A stretch of 64,000 nt of DNA from Siphonodentalium dalli (lineage: Eukaryota > Mollusca > Scaphopoda > Gadilida > Siphonodentaliidae), in NCBI GenBank assembly GCA_032622095.1, contig CP136063.1:7605814-7669813 (forward strand). The letters are read 5' to 3'. The position numbers were made by a program, and so were the translations under genes. Position 1 is the first letter of the stretch; the number at the start of each line of letters is the position of its first letter. Positions 58,001 to 64,000 of the stretch are shown in pieces. A model generated the notes under the pieces. That model made no database searches and was not told the DNA's origin. It was given only the letters and a program-made list of their open reading frames with translations.

Positions 58001-61000
58001 AGAGCCGCGGTACTTTAGGGTATCTCGGATACTAGAGCCGCGGTACTTTAGGGTATCTCGGATACTAGAGCCGCGGTACTTTAGGGTATCTCGGATACTA
58101 GAGCCGCGGTACTTTAGGGTATCTCGGATACTAGAGCCGCGGTACTTTAGGGTATCTCGGATACTAGAGCCGCGGTACTTTAGGGTATCACGGATACTAG
58201 AGCCGCGGTACTTTAGGGTTGTCTCGGATACTAGAGCCGCGGTACTTTAGGGTATCTCGGATACTAGAGCCGCGGTACTTTAGGGTATCTCGGATACTAG
58301 AGCCGCGGTACTTTAGGGTATCTCGGATACTAGAGCCGCTGTACTGTTAGGGTATCTCGGATACTAGAGCCGCGGTACTTTATGGGTATCTCGGATACTA
58401 GAGCCGCGGTACTGTTAGGGTATCTCGGATACTAGAGCCGCGGTACTTTATGGGTATCTCGGATACTAGAGCCGCGGTACGTTAGGGTTATCTCGGATAC
58501 TAGAGCCGCGGTACTTTAGGGTATCTCGGATACTAGAGCCGCGGTACTTTAGGGTATCTCGGATACTAGAGCCGCGGTACTTTAGGGTATCTCGGATACT
58601 AGAGCCGTGGTACTTTAGGGTATCTCGGATACTAGAGCCGCGGTACTTTAGGGTATCTCGGATACTAGAGCCGCGGTACTTTAGGGTATCTCGGATACTA
58701 GAGCCGCGGTACTTTAGGGTATCTCGGATACTAGAGCCGCGGTACTTTAGGGTATCTCGGATACTAGAGCCGCGGTACTTTAGGGTATCTCGGATACTAG
58801 AGCCGCGGTACTTTAGGGTATCTCGGATACTAGAGCCGCGGTACTTTAGGGTATCTCGGATACTAGAGCCGTGGTACTTTAGGGTATCTCGGATACTAGA
58901 GCCGCGGTACGTTAGGGTATCTCGGATACTAGAGCCGCGGTACTTTAGGGTATCTCGGATACTAGAGCCGCAGTACTTTAGGGTATCTCGGATACTAGAG
59001 CCGCGGTACTTTATGGGTATCTCGGATACTAGTGTCGCGGTACTTTAGGGTATCTCTGATACTAGAGCCGCGGTACTTTAGGGTATCTCGGATACTAGAG
59101 CCGCGGTACTTTAGGGCATCTCGGATACTAGAGCCGCGGTACTTTAGGGTATCTCGGATACTAGAGCCGCGGTACTTTAGGGTATCTCGGATACTACAGC
59201 CGCGGTACTTTAGGGTATCTCGGATACTAGAGCCGCGGTACTTTACGGTTATCTCGGATACTAGAGCCGTGGTACTTTAGGGTATCTCGGATACTAGAGC
59301 CGCGGTACTTTAGGGTATCTCGGATACTAGAGCCGCGGTACTTTATTGTATCTCGGATACTAGAGCCGCGGTACTTTAGGGTATCTCGGATACTAGAGCC
59401 GCGGTACTTTAGGGCATCTCGGATACTAGAGCCGCTGTACTTTAGGGTATCTCGGATACTAGAGCCGCGGTACTTTAGGGTATCTCGGATAGTAGAGCCG
59501 CGGTACTTTAGGGTATCTCGGATACTAGAGCCGCGGTACGTTAGGGTTATCTCGGATACTAGAGCCGCGGTACTTTAGGGTATCTCGGATACTAGAGCCG
59601 CGGTACTTTAGGGTATCTCGGATACTAGAGCCGCGGTACTTTAGGGTATCTCGGATACTAGAGCCGCTGTACTTTAGGGTATCTCGAATACTAGAGCCGC
59701 GGTACTTTAGGGTATCTCGGATAGTAGAGCCGCGGTACTTTAGGGTATCTCGGATACTAGAGCCGCGGTACTTTAGGGTATCTCGGATACTAGAGCCGCG
59801 GTACTTTAGGGTATCTCCTGATACTAGAGCCGCGGTACTTTAGGGTATCTCGGATAGTAGAGCCGCGGTACTTTAGGGTTATCTCGGATACTAGAGCCGC
59901 GGTACTTTAGGGTATCTCGGATAGTAGAGCCGCGGTACTTTAGGGTATCTCGGATACTAGAGCCGCGGTACTTTAGGGTATCTCGGATAGTAGAGCCGCG
60001 GTACTTTAGGGTATCTCGGATACTAGAGCCGCGGTACTTTAGGGTATCTCGGATACTAGAGCCGCGGTACTTTAGGGTATCTCCTGATACTAGAGCCGCG
60101 GTACTTTAGGGTATCTCGGATACTAGAGCCGCGGTACTTTAGGGTATCTCGGATACTAGAGCCGCGGTACTTTAGTGTATCTCGGATACTAGAGCCGCGG
60201 TACTTTAGGGTTATCTCGGATACTAGAGCCGCGGTACTTTAGGGTATCTCCTGATACTAGAGCCGCGGTACTTTAGGGTATCTCGGATACTAGAGCCGCG
60301 GTACTTTAGGGTATCTCGGATAGTAGAGCCGCGGTACTTTAGGGTATCTCGGATACTAGAGCCGCGGTACTTTAGGGTTATCTCGGATACTAGAGCCGCG
60401 GTACTTTAGGGTATCTCGGATACTAGAGCCGCGGTACTTTAGGGTATCTCGGATACTAGAGCCGCGGTACTTTAGGGTATCTCGGATACTAGAGCCGCGG
60501 TACTTTAGTGTATCTCGGATACTAGAGCCGCGGTACTTTAGGGTATCTCGGATTCTAGAGCCGCGGTACTTTAGGGTATCTCGGATACTAGAGCCGCGGT
60601 ACTTTAGGGTATCTCGGATACTAGAGCCGCGGTACTTTAGGGTATCTCGGATACTAGAGCCGCGGTACTTTAGGGTATCTCGGATACTAGAGCCGCGGTA
60701 CTTTAGGGTATCTCGGATACTAGAGCCGCGGTACTTTAGGGTATCTCGGATACTAGAGCCGCGGTACTTTAGGGTATCTCGGATACTAGAGCCGCGGTAC
60801 TTTAGGGTATCTCGGATACTAGAGCCGCGGTACTTTAGGGTATCTCGGATACTAGAGCCGCGGTACTTTAGGGTATCTCGGATACTAGAGCCGCGGTACT
60901 TTAGTGTATCTCGGATACTAGAGCCGCGGTACTTTAGGGTATCTCGGATACTAGAGCCGCGGTACTTTAGGGTATCTCGGATACTAGAGCCGCGGTACTT

Positions 61001-61235
61001 TAGGGTATCTCGGATACTAGAGCCGCGGTACTTTAGGGTTATCTCGGATACTAGAGCCGCGGTACTTTAGTGTTATCTCGGATACTAGAGCCGCGGTACT
61101 TTAGGGTATCTCGGATACTAGAACCGGGGTACTTTAGGGTATCTCGGATACTAGAGCCGCGGTACTTTAGGGTTGTCTCGGATACTAGAGCCGCGGTACT
61201 TTATTGTATCTCGGATACTAGAACCGCGGTACTGA
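49053..61235. repeat. 33/34-bp satellite array, about 370 monomers
   Basis: The monomer runs GGTATCTCGGATACTAGAGC followed by CGCGGTACTTTAG (33 bp). Variants have GGTTATCTC or GGTTGTCTC (34 bp), CAGCC for GAGCC, TGTATCTC, and GAGCGCGG (32 bp). Each typical monomer has three CpGs, a 5-bp stem (GTATC TCG GATAC), a SacII-type CCGCGG and a TTTAGGG motif. Because 33 is a multiple of three, open frames appear in plus (SRILEPRYF repeats) and minus sense (YRGSSIRDT repeats). They break wherever a 34-mer occurs and are not genes. Both array edges lie inside the window. Confidence 0.97.
49264..49361. repeat. Three hybrid satellite monomers
   Basis: Here the 16-bp part ACTAGAGCCGCGGTAC is replaced by AATAATATATTTCTTC, also 16 bp, three times in a row, keeping the 33-bp period. 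The same AT-rich 16-mer occurs once at the left array edge (49035-49050), joined to the first TTTAGGG. Confidence 0.92.
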
Positions 61236-61246
61236 ATCGAAACCAC

Positions 61247-61354
61247 AATTCGCCACAAGTTTATAGCGGATTTTACAAAACTCGTCCAGTAAATTATGTC
61301 TGGAACTTGTCTTTGGACGGGTTTTGTAAATTCCGCTATACATTGGGGCGAGTT
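61247..61354. repeat. Hairpin with 42-bp arms at the right edge of the satellite
   Basis: ATAGCGGATTTTACAAAACT on the left pairs with the tract around GGTTTTGTAAATTCCGCTAT on the right. The arms extend outward to TTCGCC / GGGCGA with few mismatches, and a loop of about 25 bp separates them. The hairpin starts about 11 bp after the last monomer. Confidence 0.85.
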
Positions 61355-62531
61355 GTCGATACTATACATCTGGACATTTCATAAGGGAACTAATCGCCAA
61401 TTGCGTACAGAACGGTGAACTTCCAAGATGTTGTATCAACACTTCCATCGACAACTACACAACTGATATGGAAATAATTATCATCTAAAACAGAGGAATG
61501 GTATATTTCTTAACGGAATCATATTTAGGTGACTCACAGTGTTCAACACTAACGCGTCGACCTGTCTGCGTCAATATAACCGATAGAAGTTCGTCATTCT
61601 GTTTGTGATGCTCGCAGTGGGTAGATATGCAATGTTGGTCATATATTCATTGTCAGTGTTCGCGCTGCCACTTGCCAAATTTGCCAATGGCAAAAATAAT
61701 TCACATTTGACAAAAAATATTTTCATTTGGCAAAAGTTATCGCAAGTCAATTTTTAATTCCTCAAGCAATTTGATAAAAAATATTGGTCAATCAATAGCA
61801 TTAATTTCAGGAAACTCTTACATCGTAATTATATTAGTGGTGTTTTATTAGGTATAGGTAAAGTTAATACCTCTATTAAGATGCATTTAATCTCATAGCA
61901 TTAGTTCTGATGGTTGGAGGGACTACTAACCCTCCTGTGACGTGCCCCACTGATGGAGAAACTTTCTACCTTTGTATTGTTCCGTGATTGGCTTATTGTT
62001 GTATATATGATAAACCACAATAGAGATGCGAGTATAACTAATTATTAACTAACTGCTTTTCTATCGATAAAGTCGTTCATACCGCGCGTGTCGAAACATA
62101 AGACTTAAAGTTGCAGGAAATGATACTATCAATTCAATTTATTATTGCAAACTCATCGTCTAATATTGAATTTATGAGTACTATTGTCCTCATTTACAAT
62201 CAAAGAATAATATAGATACATACATGTATCAAATACTTATCAAATATGGGGAATACACAGAAGAAAGTATTTATCAATATAAATATGAATATAATCCAGG
62301 GGGTGTACAAGTACATGTGTATGTGGACTTTCATATAAATATGTGGGTGATAATGCAATCTTATAATTATTGGGGGTTTAAAATGTATTTGGGGCGATTC
62401 CCTTTACATATGTTATACGAGGGTGGGAATTTTGGCATAACATTTGGCAAAAAATATTTTCATTTCGCAAATGATTTGGCAAAATGTAAATTTCGGTCCA
62501 GCGCCGGATAGTTGATAGTTCTCCAATAACG
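61355..62531. other. Gene-free stretch
   Basis: AT-rich. CAAAAAATATTTTCATTT flanked by TTTG.CAAA words occurs at about 61711 and 62448, perhaps traces of one interspersed repeat. A 95-codon open frame (62224-62511) runs into the second of these and shows no domain. Confidence 0.5.
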
Positions 62532-63196
62532 ACAAGTCACGTGTTTAAGCCATCAGAACAGTATGTAAATACACAAGTCACGTGATTAAGCCATCAGAAC
62601 AGTATGTAAATACACATGTCACGTGATTAAGCCATCAGAACAGTATGTAAATACACATGTCACGTGATTAAGCCATCAGAACAGTATGTAAGCACACATG
62701 TCACGTGATTAAGCCATCAGAACAGTATGTAAATACACATGTCACGTGTTGAAGCCATCAGAACAGTATGTAAATACACATGTCACGTGTTGAAGCCATC
62801 AGAACAGTATGTAAATACACATGTCACGTGTTTAAGCCATCAGAACAGTATGTAAATACACATGTCACGTGTTGAAGCCATCAGAACAGTATGTAAATAC
62901 ACATGTCACGTGTTGAAGCCATCAGAACAGTATGTAAATACACATGTCACGCGATTAAGCCATCAGAACAGTATGTAAATACACATGTCACGTGATTAAG
63001 CCATCAGAACAGTATGTAAATACACATGTCACGTGTTGAAGCCATCAGAACAGTATGTAAATACACATGTCACGTGTTTAAGCCATCAGAACAGTATGTA
63101 AATACACATGTCACGTGTTTAAGCCATCAGAAAAGTATGTAAATACACATGTCACGTGATTAAGCCATCAGAACAGTATGTAAATACACATGTCAT
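62532..63196. repeat. 41-bp minisatellite with an E-box in nearly every unit, about 16 copies
   Basis: The unit is CACATGTCACGTGATTAAGC followed by CATCAGAACAGTATGTAAATA. Variation is mostly GTGATTAAG, GTGTTTAAG or GTGTTGAAG. The palindrome CACGTG is kept in all units but one (CACGCG at about 62948). There are no unique spacers, so this is a tandem repeat, not CRISPR-like. Confidence 0.95.
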
Positions 63197-64000
63197 TTAT
63201 CAACAAACATCATAAATGTTAGTCTGAATATGATTTGCAGAATATTTTTCAATGTCTTGGGCTTTTATAAGACGTACGATGGTAAACAAGAGCCTGATCG
63301 TGTTACAGACGATTTTATTCTGTCTGCTTCTGTTTACATAACGCAGCGCAGTTATATTGGTTAATCACACTAACATGATATAAACGCTCTTTAGTATTTC
63401 CATATCAGGAACGGAGTAACAAATAACGCTCTTTGTGTTTGCCATATCCTGATCTAAACAAAAGCCAGGTTCTGTAACGTGTTTTGCTTTTGTTTACATT
63501 ACAAGGGAAAGACATTTGACAATACATATTGTTTATGCCGTATTTCTGATTGGTATAAGAACAAGATATGTCTATATTTTACCATTCTTTCTGTTTATGG
63601 CGGTTTTTGAAGGAGGTGAATATTTTAACATCATACCCTCCGCCAACGCCGTTTATATGATAATTAGGGGATTGCCCATCAAAACGACGGGTAAATGCAT
63701 GTTCATTGTTACTTTATGGTGTTCGCGGGCTTGAATACATTCTCATTTCTATACTAACAATGGATTCGTGAAGCCACTCTTTCACTACTGAAGGCGTGTT
63801 GGAACACTCTATTTAATTAAAATCGTATGGTGTAGTCCCACCCTTCCCACATATATACATGCACATATGGACCACAAAATAATCAAGATTGTACTTTATT
63901 ACTATATTTACTAACTGAAACCAACTCCATTTGGGAGCGCTTACTCAGCGGCGGAGGGGCCTGTGGTCCCTGTGTGCGCTATGAGCCTATGGCTCGGGAA
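63197..64000. other. Gene-free right end
   Basis: Related tracts with AACGCTCTTT and a CCATATC.TGATC-like box occur at about 63385 and 63425. No gene, RNA or element edge is supported. Confidence 0.5.

Noticed and set aside
52843-59280. Many open frames of 60-150 codons reading SRILEPRYF repeats
   Set aside because: They follow from the 33-bp satellite period and break at every 34-bp monomer. They are not genes.
62224-62511. 95-codon frame rich in Tyr
   Set aside because: It runs into a dispersed TTTGGCAAAA repeat and has no domain or conserved partner.
62532-63196. CRISPR-like look of regular repeats
   Set aside because: There are no unique spacers: the whole 41-bp unit repeats. The genome is eukaryotic.

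Overview
The window looks like metazoan nuclear DNA: AT-rich, gene-poor and crowded with transposon copies, minisatellites and a large satellite. There are no operons and no prokaryotic signals. The GT31 glycosyltransferases, the L1/Tx1-type LINE, a Helitron, hAT-like and TA-flanked MITEs and a KRBA2-like integrase remnant would suit a marine invertebrate such as a mollusc or other lophotrochozoan. That placement is inference. I recognise no marker that fixes the species.

Layout. 1-4.6 kb holds repeats, two MITE-like elements, a 59-bp palindrome and a self-complementary minisatellite. 4.58-16.63 kb is copy A of a segmental duplication, and 24.57-44.43 kb is copy B in the same orientation. Each copy carries one intact, single-exon GT31 beta-1,3-glycosyltransferase gene on the minus strand (5947-7149 and 26488-27657). 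Because the copies align, each serves as an empty-site reference for insertions in the other. Copy A has gained a hAT-like element (9358-10878) and a Helitron (13841-15809). Copy B has gained a fold-back element (25292-25900), a 3.6-kb accessory block (27.89-31.47 kb) with two broken PC4-like genes and a C2H2/acidic protein, and a nearly full-length LINE (35575-43994) with clear target-site duplications. A 2.7-kb segment appears to be nested inside that LINE.

The 8-kb spacer between the copies (16.6-24.6 kb) holds a 75-bp tandem repeat, a KRBA2-like integrase remnant, a LINE 3' end and a third partial copy of the duplicated sequence. From 44.4 to 49.05 kb there are TIR and inverted-repeat elements and a 117-bp tandem array. 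From 49.05 to 61.23 kb there is a satellite of about 370 monomers of 33-34 bp. It is CpG-rich, each typical monomer has a TTTAGGG motif and a short hairpin, and a few monomers near its left edge are hybrids with flanking sequence. A 42-bp-arm hairpin borders its right end. A 41-bp minisatellite follows (62.53-63.20 kb) with a CACGTG E-box in nearly every one of its 16 units.

The only host-type genes I can support as intact are the two GT31 paralogues, which probably act in Golgi glycan elongation. Everything else that codes is transposon-derived or broken. The most unusual block is the PC4/PC4/C2H2 locus at 28.2-30.0 kb, a candidate cargo or remnant of an unrecognised mobile or virus-like element.
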